Origin: Tritonibacter scottomollicae
Lineage (GTDB): Bacteria > Pseudomonadota > Alphaproteobacteria > Rhodobacterales > Rhodobacteraceae
Length of the DNA stretch: 64,000 nt
Assembly: GCF_003003215.1 (NCBI RefSeq)
Contig: NZ_PVUF01000005.1
Location: forward strand, 218,272 to 282,271
Direction: 5' to 3'
The notes under the pieces are model-generated. The model ran no database searches, was not told the DNA's origin, and saw only the letters and a list, made by a program, of their open reading frames with translations. The translations under genes and the position numbers were made by a program. Each line of letters starts with the position of its first letter. The stretch's first letter is position 1. Below are positions 33,361-44,410 of this stretch, piece after piece.

Positions 33361-34523
33361 CCAGCGACCTGCAGCAGCAATTCGAGTTCCTCTCTGAAAT
33401 CGAAAGGCTGCGCCAGGTGGATCGCCAGACTTTGCTGCTGGACGGCAGTCGCCCGGAGAACTCGGCTGAGCATTCCTGGCATCTGGCGCTCTATGCGCTG
33501 GTTTTTGCGCCCTATGCGCCCCCAGGCGTGTCGATACCACGTGTCATCCAGATGCTGCTCCTGCACGACATCGTGGAAATCGATGTTGGGGATCACCCAA
33601 TTGACGAGCCCACGAACTGGACCGCGGTTGCAGAGGCCGAGGATCGTGCCCAGAAGAGGATCTTTGGCCTGCTGCCAGATGTGCAGGGACAGGCATTGCA
33701 GGCCTTGTGGCAAGAGTTTGAAGCGGCTGAAACGGTTGATGCGCGCTTTGCAAAAGCATTGGACTACTGCCAACCAATCTTTCAAACGCTTTGCGCCGTG
33801 TCGCCTCCCGTAGATCACATGCGCGTTGTGAAAGAAAACCTCACCACCGGGCGCGCTACAACCCTGAAAGACCGCTTTCCCGAAGCCTTTAGCGCGGCAA
33901 ATACGCTTCTCGCCGGGCAGGAAATTGAAGACGAAGCCTTTGCGGCCCGCCTCGCGTTTCTGTCCGAGGCCGATCGCCTCAAGACGATCCTGCGCGCCTC
34001 GCGCATTGCGGCGGGCACCCGGTTTGAGAACTCCGCCGAACACAGCTGGCACATCATGCTCTACGGGTGGGTCTTGGCAGATCACAGCGCAACCGACATC
34101 CAGGCGCACCGTGTCCTGACCATGCTCCTGCTGCACGACCTGGTGGAGATCGACGCGGGCGATGTGCCGATCCACTCAAAGCTTGATGCCGACACCTTGG
34201 CCCGTATCGAGGCCGAAGAACTGGCCGCGGCGCAGCGCCTCTTTGGATTGCTGCCAGAAGCGCAGGGCGATCAGTATCTGAAGATCTGGCAGGAGTTCGA
34301 GGCTTCGCAGAGCCCGGATGCGATCTACGCCAAATCCATCGACAGGGTGCAGCCGGTGCTGCTGAACATTGCCACAGGCGGCGGCAGCTGGATCGAGTAT
34401 GACGTCACCCTGCCCCAGATCGACGCCCGCGTCGGTGCAAAGGTCGCTCGGGGCGCGCCGAAGGTCTGGGATCATGTGCGCGCGCGTCTGCTGCCCTGGT
34501 TCACGGAACACGGCAGGCTCTGA
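33357..34523 (+). CDS. Tandem HD-domain phosphohydrolase (duplicated YfbR-type)
   Basis: 388 residues made of two similar HD domains. The first (about 1-190) has ENSAEHSWHLALYAL, LLLHDIVEIDVGD and FAKALDYCQP; the second (about 195-388) has ENSAEHSWHIMLYGW, LLLHDLVEIDAGD and YAKSIDRVQP. Each keeps the metal-binding H..HD...D set of the YfbR/HDDC2 5'-nucleotidase family, whose members are normally single-domain (about 190-200 residues). Likely a nucleotide or deoxynucleotide phosphatase acting as an internal pseudo-dimer. Confidence 0.9.
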   Translation: MTSDLQQQFEFLSEIERLRQVDRQTLLLDGSRPENSAEHSWHLALYALVFAPYAPPGVSIPRVIQMLLLHDIVEIDVGDHPIDEPTNWTAVAEAEDRAQKRIFGLLPDVQGQALQALWQEFEAAETVDARFAKALDYCQPIFQTLCAVSPPVDHMRVVKENLTTGRATTLKDRFPEAFSAANTLLAGQEIEDEAFAARLAFLSEADRLKTILRASRIAAGTRFENSAEHSWHIMLYGWVLADHSATDIQAHRVLTMLLLHDLVEIDAGDVPIHSKLDADTLARIEAEELAAAQRLFGLLPEAQGDQYLKIWQEFEASQSPDAIYAKSIDRVQPVLLNIATGGGSWIEYDVTLPQIDARVGAKVARGAPKVWDHVRARLLPWFTEHGRL

Positions 34524-34570
34524 ACCGAAGATCCTGCATTTCCCCCCTTGCATAATGCCGGATGACGAGA

Positions 34571-34619
34571 TTTGACGAGCATGTCGCCCCACCTCAGGCT
34601 TGGCGGCAGGTTCGTCAAA
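34571..34619 (+). promoter_or_regulatory. Structured leader of the SMR exporter gene
   Basis: Outer perfect stem TTTGACGA (34571-34578) with TCGTCAAA (34612-34619) and an inner stem TGTCGCC / GGCGGCA with one G-U pair. The structure ends 11 bases before the ATG. It could be an attenuator, a protein site or an uncharacterised ligand-binding leader. It does not fit the guanidine riboswitch classes as I remember them. Confidence 0.5.
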
Positions 34620-34629
34620 AGGACACCAC

Positions 34630-34959
34630 ATGCATTATCTCTACCTGATGGCCGCTGTGCTGGCCGAAACCATCGGAACAACCGCGCTTCAGGCCAGCCA
34701 GCAATTCACCCGGCTGTTGCCATCCGTGATCGTCGTGGTCGCCTATGCTGCATCTTTCTTTCTGATGAGCCTGACCCTGAAATACATGCCGGTGGGCATT
34801 GTATATGCGATCTGGTCGGGGCTTGGCATCGTGCTGATCGCCGCCATCGGGTTTATCGTATTTGGTCAACGCATTGATCTGCCTGCAATCGCCGGCATGG
34901 TGATGATCATCGCGGGCATTCTGGTGATCCACCTGTTTTCGTCCAGCTCAAGCCACTGA
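34630..34959 (+). CDS. Small multidrug resistance (SMR) family transporter
   Basis: 109 residues with four membrane helices. Essential Glu in the first helix ([15 protein letters not shown], residue 13), the [15 protein letters not shown] signature in helix three, and a fourth helix [19 protein letters not shown] typical of EmrE-type proton antiporters for quaternary cations. Start at 34630 ([13 protein letters not shown]) follows AAAAGGAC. Single-gene unit preceded by a hairpin leader. Confidence 0.93.
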   Translation: MHYLYLMAAVLAETIGTTALQASQQFTRLLPSVIVVVAYAASFFLMSLTLKYMPVGIVYAIWSGLGIVLIAAIGFIVFGQRIDLPAIAGMVMIIAGILVIHLFSSSSSH

Positions 34960-35085
34960 CCCACGCTCAGGGCTCCCTCCTGATGCGGCAGCGCAGCGAC
35001 AGTTGCCGGCCTGTCCTGCTTTTGCACTAGCCATTCGGGCTTTATCACGGTATGCGCGCCGCAACCCCAATTAAAGGCATGACTC

Positions 35086-36906
<1,821 letters not shown>

Positions 36907-36913
36907 TAAATGC

Positions 36914-36948
36914 AAAAAGGCCCGGTCAACCAAGACCGGGCCTTTTCA
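36914..36948 (+). terminator. Bidirectional terminator between typA and the amidotransferase gene
   Basis: AAAAGGCCCGGTC / GACCGGGCCTTTT with a short AACCAA loop, perfect and flanked by A and T runs, serving the convergent genes on both sides. Confidence 0.9.
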
Positions 36949-36963
36949 TTTGTGCAAGTTGCC

Positions 36964-37740
36964 TCAGGTTTGCGGAACAAAATCCTGGATCACGACCTCA
37001 TCCGCCGTGTAGCGACAGATGGATCCCGCGGGCACCGCCTCCCAGCATTCGCCCTTGTGCAGCGGTTCCGACACCACCAGACGTCCGGTGCCATCGGCGG
37101 TCCGGCTGCTGTACACCGTCGGCGCCAGATGGTCGGAGGCATATCGCACCGCATAGAGCGCCGGACCACAGCTGAAGGCCGCGCCGATGCGCATATGCGG
37201 TGTATGGCCGAACTCGCGACTGAGGGCTTCCATCTTGCCCACCGCGCGCTCCATCGCGCCCTTTGGATCCTCGAACAACCCTTCCGAGATCGCGATCAGG
37301 AACAACGCCTCGCTGTCGGTGGCGCCCTTGCGGGCCGCGTAGAGGTCATCCGGGATCATCATGTCGGCGCGACGGCGAAAATTCTCGAACCCGCCAACCT
37401 GACCGTTGTGCATGAAGGACCAGCAGCCATGGGTGAACGGGTGGCAATTGTTGCGGCTGGTTGCCGTGCCGGTGGAGGCGCGCACATGCGCCAGAAACAG
37501 CCCAGAGCGTACCTGATGGGTGATCGACCGCAGGTTGGGATCGGACCAGGCCGGATGCGTGTCGCGATACAGCCCCGGCTCCTCGCGGCTGTCATACCAG
37601 GCGATACCAAACCCGTCGGCATTGGTCTGGGTCTTGCATTCAAAGGCATGCACCGACTGCGCCACCAAGGATTGCTCCGGCTTGCTCACAACTTCGTCCA
37701 GATGGACAGGGGTGCCGATATAGGCGGCCCAACGACACAT
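36964..37740 (-). CDS. Class II glutamine amidotransferase-like protein (YafJ/EgtC type)
   Basis: 258 residues starting MCRWAAYIG. After removal of Met, Cys2 is the N-terminal nucleophile of Ntn-type glutaminases. Conserved elements: QTNADGFGIAWY, LFLAHVRASTGT, NCHPFTHGCWSFMHNG, ATDSEALF. Glutaminase of unknown physiological target; no ergothioneine genes are adjacent. An open frame extends upstream but MCRW is the family start. Confidence 0.92.
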   Translation of the reverse strand: MCRWAAYIGTPVHLDEVVSKPEQSLVAQSVHAFECKTQTNADGFGIAWYDSREEPGLYRDTHPAWSDPNLRSITHQVRSGLFLAHVRASTGTATSRNNCHPFTHGCWSFMHNGQVGGFENFRRRADMMIPDDLYAARKGATDSEALFLIAISEGLFEDPKGAMERAVGKMEALSREFGHTPHMRIGAAFSCGPALYAVRYASDHLAPTVYSSRTADGTGRLVVSEPLHKGECWEAVPAGSICRYTADEVVIQDFVPQT

Positions 37741-37859
37741 GATGTTCTCCTCGTCTCGTCTACGCACCCTGAGTGCCCGACGTCGAGGCGCTGTTAAGCA
37801 CAAAAAAGGGCCACGCGAAACGCGCAGCCCAATCTTCCGCTTTGCACAGTTTTCTGTGC

Positions 37860-38147
37860 TCAGGCGTCGGTTTCCACCACCATCAGCTCCCGCTCGGAGG
37901 CGTCGCGCGCATGGCTCAGCGCTTCCTGATATTCCGGGCTGTTGTAGCAGTCGACCGCCGCATCCACGCTGGCGAATTTCGCCACCACATTGCGAGGGCG
38001 TTCCTTGCCTTCCAGCTGAACAAAACGACCACCACGGGCGATGAATTCGCCGCCGTGCTTGGCAATCGCCGGGCCGGCCAGTTCGGCATATTTGCCGTAG
38101 GCCTCGGCGTCGGTCACGGTCACATGTGCAATCCAAAGTGCGGGCAT
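37860..38147 (-). CDS. DUF1330 family protein
   Basis: 95 residues, dimeric alpha-beta barrel fold. Pattern PALWIAHVTVTDAEAYGKYA, GGEFIARGG, VVAKFASVDAAVDCYNSPEY matches DUF1330. No known activity. Six bases downstream of alaS (minus strand), so probably co-transcribed. Confidence 0.92.
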   Translation of the reverse strand: MPALWIAHVTVTDAEAYGKYAELAGPAIAKHGGEFIARGGRFVQLEGKERPRNVVAKFASVDAAVDCYNSPEYQEALSHARDASERELMVVETDA

Positions 38148-38152
38148 GGTTG

Positions 38153-40804
38153 TTATCCTTCCAAAAGAGTTTCGGCTGCCTTGATAGCTGCCTCGGCACC
38201 GGCGAAGTCCTTGCCGCCGCCCTGCGCCATGTCCGGTCGGCCACCGCCGCCCTTGCCGCCAACAGCCGGAACGGCCGCTTTCAGGACGTCCACGGCGGAC
38301 ACCTGGCCGGTCAGATCATCTGTCACGCCCGCCGCCACGGCGACCTTGCCGTCGTCCTCGGCAATCAGCAGGATCACACCAGAGCCGATCTTCTGCTTAT
38401 GCGCATCAATCAACCCGCGCAGATCCTTGCCGGACACCCCCTGCAGCGCCTGACCGAGGAAGGTCTTTCCGCCAATCTCCTTGGTCTCCGCGCCGCCATC
38501 CGCGCCGCCGCCCATGGCGATCTGCTGCTTCAGGTTTGCAATTTCGTTCTGCAGTGCGCGCCGCTCATCCATCATCGCCTTGAGGCGGTCCATGACGTCC
38601 GCAGGCTGCGCCTTCATCACCCCGGCCACTTCCGCCATGCGGTTGGCTTCCTGCTCGAGGTAGCGATAGGCTGCAGCGCCGGTCAGCGCCTCGATCCGGC
38701 GCACGCCCGCAGAGGACGCACTGTCACCAAGGATCACGAAGGTGCCGATGTCACCGGTCTGCTTCACATGCGTGCCGCCGCAGAGTTCGATGGAGTAGGT
38801 GTCGCCATCCTGCCCCTTGCCGGTGGCCGCCTTGCCCATCGAGACCACGCGCACCTCTTCGCCGTATTTCTCGCCAAACAGCGCCTGCGCCCCAAGCGCG
38901 CGCGCGTCATCAGGGGTCATGATGCGGGTGCTGACGGTTGAGTTTTGACGAATGAAATCATTCACTTCCGTAGAGATCTTCGACAAGTCCTCAGCGCTCA
39001 CGGCCTTGTTGTGGCTGAAATCGAACCGCAGGCGGTCGGCAGCATTGAGCGAGCCCTTCTGCGCCACATGGTCGCCAAGCGCATTGCGCAGGGCTTCGTG
39101 CAGCAGGTGGGTGGCAGAGTGGTTGGCACGGATCTGGCCACGGCGCGTGTGGTCCACTTCCATCGCGGCACCTTCGCCAACGGCAATCTCGCCCTCGGTG
39201 ATCTCCGCGATATGCAGGAACAGGCCTTCGACTTTCTTGGTGTCGGTAATGCGCGCCGCACCACCTTCGACGGTCAGCACGCCGCTGTCGCCCACCTGAC
39301 CACCGCTTTCGCCGTAAAATGGCGTCTGGTTCAGAACGATCTGAACGCTGTCGCCCTTCACGGCCTTGTCGAGCTTGCCGCCATCACGCACCAGCGCAAC
39401 GATCTGGCCTTCGGCTTTTTCGGTTTCATAGCCGAGGAACTCGGTGGTTCCCTCAGTATCAACGATATCAAAATAGACCTTCACATCTGCCGCGTCACCA
39501 AGGCCGATGCCACCGGCGCGGGACTGCTCTTTCTGCGCCTTCATCGCGGCGTCAAAGCCGTCGGTGTCGACCTCGACCCCCTTGGCGCGCAGGGCGTCCT
39601 GGGTCAGGTCCAGCGGGAACCCAAATGTGTCGTAGAGCTTGAACGCCGTCTCGCCGGGCAGGATGTCGCCTTGGTCGAGATCACCGGATGCATCGTCCAG
39701 AAGTTTAAGTCCGCGGTCCAAGGTCTTGAGGAAGCGGGTTTCTTCCTGCTCAAACGTCTCCTCGATCAGGGCTTGACCCTGACCCAGCTCAGGATAGGCG
39801 GCACCCATCTGGCTGACCAACGCGGGCACCAACTTGTGCATCACCGGATCGGACGCGCCCAGCAAGGAGGCATGACGCATGGCGCGACGCATGATGCGAC
39901 GCAGCACGTAGCCACGACCTTCGTTCGAGGGCAAGACCCCCTCGGCAATCAGGAAGGAACAGGAGCGCAGGTGGTCGGCGATGACGCGATGATGAACGTT
40001 CTGATCGCCAAAGGGCTCACTGTTGGTCGCAGTGGCAGAGGCCTCGATCAGGTATTTGAACAGATCGGTCTCGTAGTTGTCATGGGTGCCCTGCAGCAGC
40101 GCTGCGATGCGCTCCAGCCCCATGCCGGTGTCGATCGACTGCATGTCGAGATCGACCATGGAGCCATCCGCAAACCGTTCATTCTGCATGAACACGAGGT
40201 TCCAGATCTCGATGAACCGGTCGCCGTCCTCTTCCGCAGAGCCCGGAGGGCCGCCCCAAATATGATCGCCGTGATCGTAGAAAATCTCGGTACAGGGACC
40301 GCAGGGACCGGTATCGCCCATCTGCCAGAAGTTGTCAGAGGTGGCGATACGGATGATGCGATCCTCGGGCACGCCGACCTTTTTCCAAATCTCGAACGCC
40401 TCGTCATCGGTGTGATAGACGGTGGCGTAGAGCTTGTCCTTCGGGATGTCGAATTCGCCGGTAATCAGCTCCCAGGCGAAGGGGATCGCCTCGGGTTTGA
40501 AATAATCGCCAAAGGAGAAATTCCCCAGCATTTCAAAGAAGGTGTGGTGGCGCGCGGTATAGCCGACATTGTCGAGGTCATTGTGCTTGCCGCCAGCGCG
40601 GACACATTTCTGCGCCGAGGTCGCGCGCACATAATCGCGTTTGTCCACCCCGGTGAAGCAGTTCTTGAACTGCACCATGCCGGAGTTAGTGAACATCAGC
40701 GTGGGATCGTTGCGCGGCACCAGCGGGCTGGAATCCACAACCTCATGGCCCTGCTTGGCAAAATAGTTCAGGAAGGTCGACCGGATGTCGTTCAAGCTGG
40801 GCAT
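38153..40804 (-). CDS. alaS: Alanine--tRNA ligase
   Basis: 883 residues, full length. Start [20 protein letters not shown]. Class II core with [23 protein letters not shown] and [12 protein letters not shown] motifs; editing domain with [11 protein letters not shown] (HxxxH zinc motif) and [13 protein letters not shown] (C..xxH); C-terminal C-Ala domain with [14 protein letters not shown]. Essential translation enzyme. Confidence 0.97.
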   Translation of the reverse strand: MPSLNDIRSTFLNYFAKQGHEVVDSSPLVPRNDPTLMFTNSGMVQFKNCFTGVDKRDYVRATSAQKCVRAGGKHNDLDNVGYTARHHTFFEMLGNFSFGDYFKPEAIPFAWELITGEFDIPKDKLYATVYHTDDEAFEIWKKVGVPEDRIIRIATSDNFWQMGDTGPCGPCTEIFYDHGDHIWGGPPGSAEEDGDRFIEIWNLVFMQNERFADGSMVDLDMQSIDTGMGLERIAALLQGTHDNYETDLFKYLIEASATATNSEPFGDQNVHHRVIADHLRSCSFLIAEGVLPSNEGRGYVLRRIMRRAMRHASLLGASDPVMHKLVPALVSQMGAAYPELGQGQALIEETFEQEETRFLKTLDRGLKLLDDASGDLDQGDILPGETAFKLYDTFGFPLDLTQDALRAKGVEVDTDGFDAAMKAQKEQSRAGGIGLGDAADVKVYFDIVDTEGTTEFLGYETEKAEGQIVALVRDGGKLDKAVKGDSVQIVLNQTPFYGESGGQVGDSGVLTVEGGAARITDTKKVEGLFLHIAEITEGEIAVGEGAAMEVDHTRRGQIRANHSATHLLHEALRNALGDHVAQKGSLNAADRLRFDFSHNKAVSAEDLSKISTEVNDFIRQNSTVSTRIMTPDDARALGAQALFGEKYGEEVRVVSMGKAATGKGQDGDTYSIELCGGTHVKQTGDIGTFVILGDSASSAGVRRIEALTGAAAYRYLEQEANRMAEVAGVMKAQPADVMDRLKAMMDERRALQNEIANLKQQIAMGGGADGGAETKEIGGKTFLGQALQGVSGKDLRGLIDAHKQKIGSGVILLIAEDDGKVAVAAGVTDDLTGQVSAVDVLKAAVPAVGGKGGGGRPDMAQGGGKDFAGAEAAIKAAETLLEG

Positions 40805-40925
40805 GTCAACGCGGCTCTCTAGATGTGATTGGAACAGTCCAAAGCGGTGTATCGCGCCCATGCAGGGCTGTCCACCGCCCAAAGCAAACGTGCTCCAATC
40901 GCTTTTTCAAAAGGGCTTTGTCGTC

Positions 40926-41471
40926 TCAGGTTTTGATCAAAACATCCCCGTTGGCGATGCGACCGCCCTGCTCTACCGAACACAGGATACCCCGCAAACG
41001 GGCCGTCCGAAATTCGGGGCGATTGACCCAGGCACGCGCGTCAGCCCCATATCGTGCCTGCCACTTCACGCAGCCATCATTGAATATGTCGGAAACCTTC
41101 AGTACCGCACTGCCGGCCTGTAACAGCTGCCCCGGCGGCAGGTTGCCTTCGGACAAATCCATATCCACGACGAAGGTATCGCCTGGGTGCGGTGTGTTTT
41201 CGCGTTCGATCCAAACGAGATCCAGAACCCGCTTTGACAGGATGCAAATCTGGATACCCGGATGACCGGATCCGTCTTGCCGCGTCAACCATGGACGTGT
41301 GCCCCAACGCTCTCCGGGAATGCCCTGCTCTGGCGTCACATCAACCGCATCCACAAAGCGCCGTTGGTTGTAGCCGGGACGCAGGCAGAGCATCGTAATC
41401 TCTGCCCGGTCTTTGGCCGCGGCCTGCACTTCAGGCGTCGCCGCTATCAACTGTTCAAGCGTCGGGACCAT
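40926..41471 (-). CDS. MOSC-domain protein
   Basis: 181 residues. MOSC-like beta barrel: LCLRPGYNQRRFVDAVDVTP, GIPGERWGTRP, conserved Cys in NDGCVKWQARYG and the C-terminal GGRIANGDVLI strand. MOSC domains carry sulfur or bind molybdenum cofactor in metal-sulfur chemistry. A stand-alone member; target enzyme unknown. Start at 41471 (MVPTLEQLIA). Confidence 0.82.
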   Translation of the reverse strand: MVPTLEQLIAATPEVQAAAKDRAEITMLCLRPGYNQRRFVDAVDVTPEQGIPGERWGTRPWLTRQDGSGHPGIQICILSKRVLDLVWIERENTPHPGDTFVVDMDLSEGNLPPGQLLQAGSAVLKVSDIFNDGCVKWQARYGADARAWVNRPEFRTARLRGILCSVEQGGRIANGDVLIKT

Positions 41472-41545
41472 GATGCCTCCATATGCAAAGCTGCAATGCA
41501 TACAGTGCTGACACAGGATCAGAAGCTATGTCTACGCAAAACACT

Positions 41546-42427
41546 TCAGAGCATCTTTTCAAAGAAATGGTCGGCATCCGGGTTATCGTTATATCGGGCG
41601 ATTTCCCGATAGCCGAGCGCATGATAGAGGGAAACCGCCTCTTGCAAATGCCGACTGGTGTCGAGCCGCACGCTGGCGTAGCCCAGCTCCCGCGCCTCGT
41701 CCTCTAGGGATCGCATCATGTCTCGTGACACACCCTGCCCGCGCCAGGCGGGATTGACCCAGACCCGTTTGACCTCCGCACAGTACTGGTCAATGGGGCG
41801 CAAGCCCCCACTGGCGATGGCCATGTTGTCCTGAACTGCCAACAGGAACACGCCCCGCGGCGGCAAGAAGTCCTGTCTCTCTGCTTCACTCATCTCGGGC
41901 ACAGCAAAACTGCGACCAAAGCGGTCAGACAGCTCGCTGGTATATTCCCCCATAGCATAGGTCACGTCCGGCTCTGTCGGCGCAGCGCGGCGGATCCGTG
42001 GCTGTCTGGACCCGAATGTGGCGCTGATCAGATCGATCGCCGCCAGAAGCTCCTTTCGTTTCCGACTGCGGCCTAGAAGCTCCTGTGCGTGCTGATCCGA
42101 AAGTGCCTCATAGGCGTCGAACTCCCTATGTCCCGCATCCGTCAGCGTGACACGCTTCTGTCGCGCATCCTGGGTTTGTGAAGGTGCCGCGACCACGAGC
42201 TTCTCGGCCTCAAGCACGCGCAAATGCCGGCTTAGCAGCCCCGAATCCAGCCCGAGATACGATCTCAGATCGCGGAGTTCCTCTTTGCCTTGCCCGATCG
42301 CCTGCAACACCCGGGCCAGACCAAGAGGTCGCCCCCGTCCGAGAAACGATTGATCCATCGCCCCCAATTCAGATGTGACCACCCGGTTGAAGCGACGAAG
42401 ACGGCGGATTTCACTTTCAGAGATCAT
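41546..42427 (-). CDS. MarR-type regulator fused to GNAT acetyltransferase
   Basis: 293 residues. N-terminal winged helix (about 1-140: LGLDSGLLSRHLRVLEAEKL, RKRVTLTDAGHREF) and C-terminal GNAT domain (about 150-293) with the acetyl-CoA loop NPAWRGQGVSRDMMRSLEDEA (two motifs: VNPAWRGQGVSRDM and SLYHALGYREI). Such fusions occur in many bacteria; acetylation substrate unknown. Confidence 0.92.
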   Translation of the reverse strand: MISESEIRRLRRFNRVVTSELGAMDQSFLGRGRPLGLARVLQAIGQGKEELRDLRSYLGLDSGLLSRHLRVLEAEKLVVAAPSQTQDARQKRVTLTDAGHREFDAYEALSDQHAQELLGRSRKRKELLAAIDLISATFGSRQPRIRRAAPTEPDVTYAMGEYTSELSDRFGRSFAVPEMSEAERQDFLPPRGVFLLAVQDNMAIASGGLRPIDQYCAEVKRVWVNPAWRGQGVSRDMMRSLEDEARELGYASVRLDTSRHLQEAVSLYHALGYREIARYNDNPDADHFFEKML

Positions 42428-42491
42428 ACTATAGGAATCCTTAGTCAGAATAGTTATCTGACTTATGTCAGGTAACTATTCATCGCAAGAA

Positions 42492-42518
42492 AAAACCGGC
42501 CAATAACAGGCCGGTTTT
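42492..42518 (-). terminator. Terminator of recA
   Basis: AAAACCGGCC / GGCCGGTTTT, ten perfect pairs, loop AATAACA; U-run in either direction, between recA and the divergent MarR-GNAT promoter region. Confidence 0.85.
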
Positions 42519-42541
42519 CAATCTCAAGCTTGTGACGCTAC

Positions 42542-43618
42542 TCAGTCCGACGCCAAGACATCATCGTCTTCACCGCCACCCGGAGGCATATCGAAATCCA
42601 AACCGTGTGCGCCACGGATTTTATCCTCAATCTCCAGCGTTATACGCTTGTGATCGCGCAGATACTGCTTGGCGTTTTCGCGCCCCTGTCCGATCCGCTC
42701 ATCTCCATAAGAGAACCACGCGCCGGATTTATTTACCACACCGGCAGCAACGCCAAGATCCAACAGCTCGCCCATCTTGGAGATGCCCTCGCCATACATG
42801 ATATCGAATTCGACCTGCTTGAACGGCGGTGCCACCTTGTTTTTCACCACCTTCACGCGGGTCGCATTGCCAACCACCTCGTCGCGATCCTTGATCGAAC
42901 CGATGCGACGAATATCGAGGCGCACGGAGGAGTAGAACTTCAGCGCATTGCCGCCGGTGGTGGTTTCGGGCGAGCCGAACATCACGCCGATTTTCATGCG
43001 GATCTGGTTGATGAAGATCACCATGCATCTGGAGCGACTGATGGAGCCGGTAAGCTTGCGCATTGCCTGGCTCATCAGACGGGCCTGCACGCCGACGCTG
43101 CTATCGCCCATGTCGCCCTCAAGCTCGGACTTCGGGGTCAGCGCGGCCACCGAGTCGACGACCACCATATTAACCGCGCCGGAGCGTACCAGCGTATCGG
43201 TAATCTCCAACGCCTGCTCACCGGTGTCGGGCTGTGAGATCAGCAACTCATCCAGATCTACACCCAGTTTGCGAGCATATTGCGGATCCAGCGCGTGTTC
43301 CGCGTCCACAAAGGCGCAGACACCGCCCTTTTTCTGCTGCTCGGCAATGCAATGCAGCGTGAGCGTGGTCTTGCCCGAGCTTTCCGGGCCGTAGATCTCG
43401 ATGATCCGACCCATCGGCAGGCCACCAATGCCAAGCGCGATATCCAGCCCCAGAGAGCCGGTCGAACTGGCCTCGATCTCCTGCAGAGCCGTGCCGTCGC
43501 CGAGTTTCATGATCGAGCCCTTGCCGAACTGCCGTTCGATTTGGGCGAGCGCGCTGTCCAAGGCTTTCTGCTTGTCGCCGCTCTTCTTGTCGTCCTTCAT
43601 GGTCAATAGATCCGCCAT
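42542..43618 (-). CDS. recA: Recombinase RecA
   Basis: 358 residues. Catalyses homologous strand exchange and triggers LexA cleavage. Walker [10 protein letters not shown], the L1 region with [17 protein letters not shown], and L2 [20 protein letters not shown] are as in all RecA proteins. An SOS box lies about 60 bases upstream, indicating LexA control. Ends in an acidic Gly tail ([12 protein letters not shown]). Confidence 0.98.
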   Translation of the reverse strand: MADLLTMKDDKKSGDKQKALDSALAQIERQFGKGSIMKLGDGTALQEIEASSTGSLGLDIALGIGGLPMGRIIEIYGPESSGKTTLTLHCIAEQQKKGGVCAFVDAEHALDPQYARKLGVDLDELLISQPDTGEQALEITDTLVRSGAVNMVVVDSVAALTPKSELEGDMGDSSVGVQARLMSQAMRKLTGSISRSRCMVIFINQIRMKIGVMFGSPETTTGGNALKFYSSVRLDIRRIGSIKDRDEVVGNATRVKVVKNKVAPPFKQVEFDIMYGEGISKMGELLDLGVAAGVVNKSGAWFSYGDERIGQGRENAKQYLRDHKRITLEIEDKIRGAHGLDFDMPPGGGEDDDVLASD

Positions 43619-43675
43619 AGTACCCGTATCCTTCTCTATGTGTCACACCCGGAGGCGGACGACAATCACTGCTTT

Positions 43676-43690
43676 GTTCTCCTCTTGTTC
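43676..43690. promoter_or_regulatory. Alphaproteobacterial SOS box upstream of recA
   Basis: GTTC-TCCTCTT-GTTC exactly fits the GTTC-N7-GTTC direct-repeat LexA site of alphaproteobacteria, placed in the recA promoter region. Confidence 0.9.
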
Positions 43691-43813
43691 CTTATGGGGT
43701 CAAAACGAGAACATTACAAGACAAATTCACGTCTCTCCACGGGACTGGCAACGCGGTTAAAGATTGGTTTACAACTTGAGAGCAGTTTGAATTATTGCCG
43801 GGACTTTAACGTC

Positions 43814-44410
43814 ATGATGGTCTTTTACGGAGCCAAGCTTGTGCTCTTGTCGGTGCCCAAAACCGGCTCAACAGCGTTGCAATCCGCCCTTCGACCGCAC
43901 GCAGACATGGTGATTTCAGACCCGCCGGAGCTGAAGCATTCACCGCTCTATCGCTACAATCGTTGGGTGCGCCCGATGTTTGAAAAGGTATGTGGTGCCG
44001 AGTTGGAGGTGGTGGCCATCATGCGCGAGCCGGTCGACTGGCTTGGCAGTTGGTACCGATTCCGACAGCGGCCGCATCTGAACGGGCGACCGACATCGAC
44101 CCGCGAGATCAGCTTTGACAGGTTTGTCGATGACTATTGTCGCGGCAAGCGGCCAGCGCATGCAGAGGTGGGCAGCCAGGCGAAGTTCCTTGAAGCACAG
44201 CCGAATGGCTGCCGCGTCAGCCATCTGTTTGCATATGAGACACTCGCCCCGTTTCATGCCTTCCTGCGGGATCGTACGGGGGTGGATTATGAAACCAGAT
44301 CAGAGAATGTCAGCCCCGCCGGTGACTTGACCCTACGGTCGGCAACGCGAAAGAAGCTGGAGCGCAAACACCCGGAGGAATTTGCGCTCTATGCCTCAAT
44401 CAACCCGTGA
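43814..44410 (+). CDS. Sulfotransferase-like protein
   Basis: 198 residues. N-terminal PAPS-binding-type loop LLSVPKTGSTALQSAL and the downstream REPVDWLGSWYRF motif (3'-phosphate-binding R-x-P) identify a small sulfotransferase-superfamily protein. Starts at 43814 or 43817. Related proteins are common in Rhodobacteraceae; substrate unknown, possibly surface glycans. Its last 11 bases overlap the 3' end of convergent cckA. Confidence 0.82.
   Translation: MMVFYGAKLVLLSVPKTGSTALQSALRPHADMVISDPPELKHSPLYRYNRWVRPMFEKVCGAELEVVAIMREPVDWLGSWYRFRQRPHLNGRPTSTREISFDRFVDDYCRGKRPAHAEVGSQAKFLEAQPNGCRVSHLFAYETLAPFHAFLRDRTGVDYETRSENVSPAGDLTLRSATRKKLERKHPEEFALYASINP

Noticed and set aside
34560..34629. Guanidine (mini-ykkC or ykkC-III) riboswitch before the SMR gene
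   Set aside because: The paired ACGR-loop hairpins and the class III core are not present in the form I remember; kept only as an unclassified structured leader.
38945..40822. 625-codon plus-strand open frame opposite alaS
   Set aside because: Shadow of alaS; no domain pattern.
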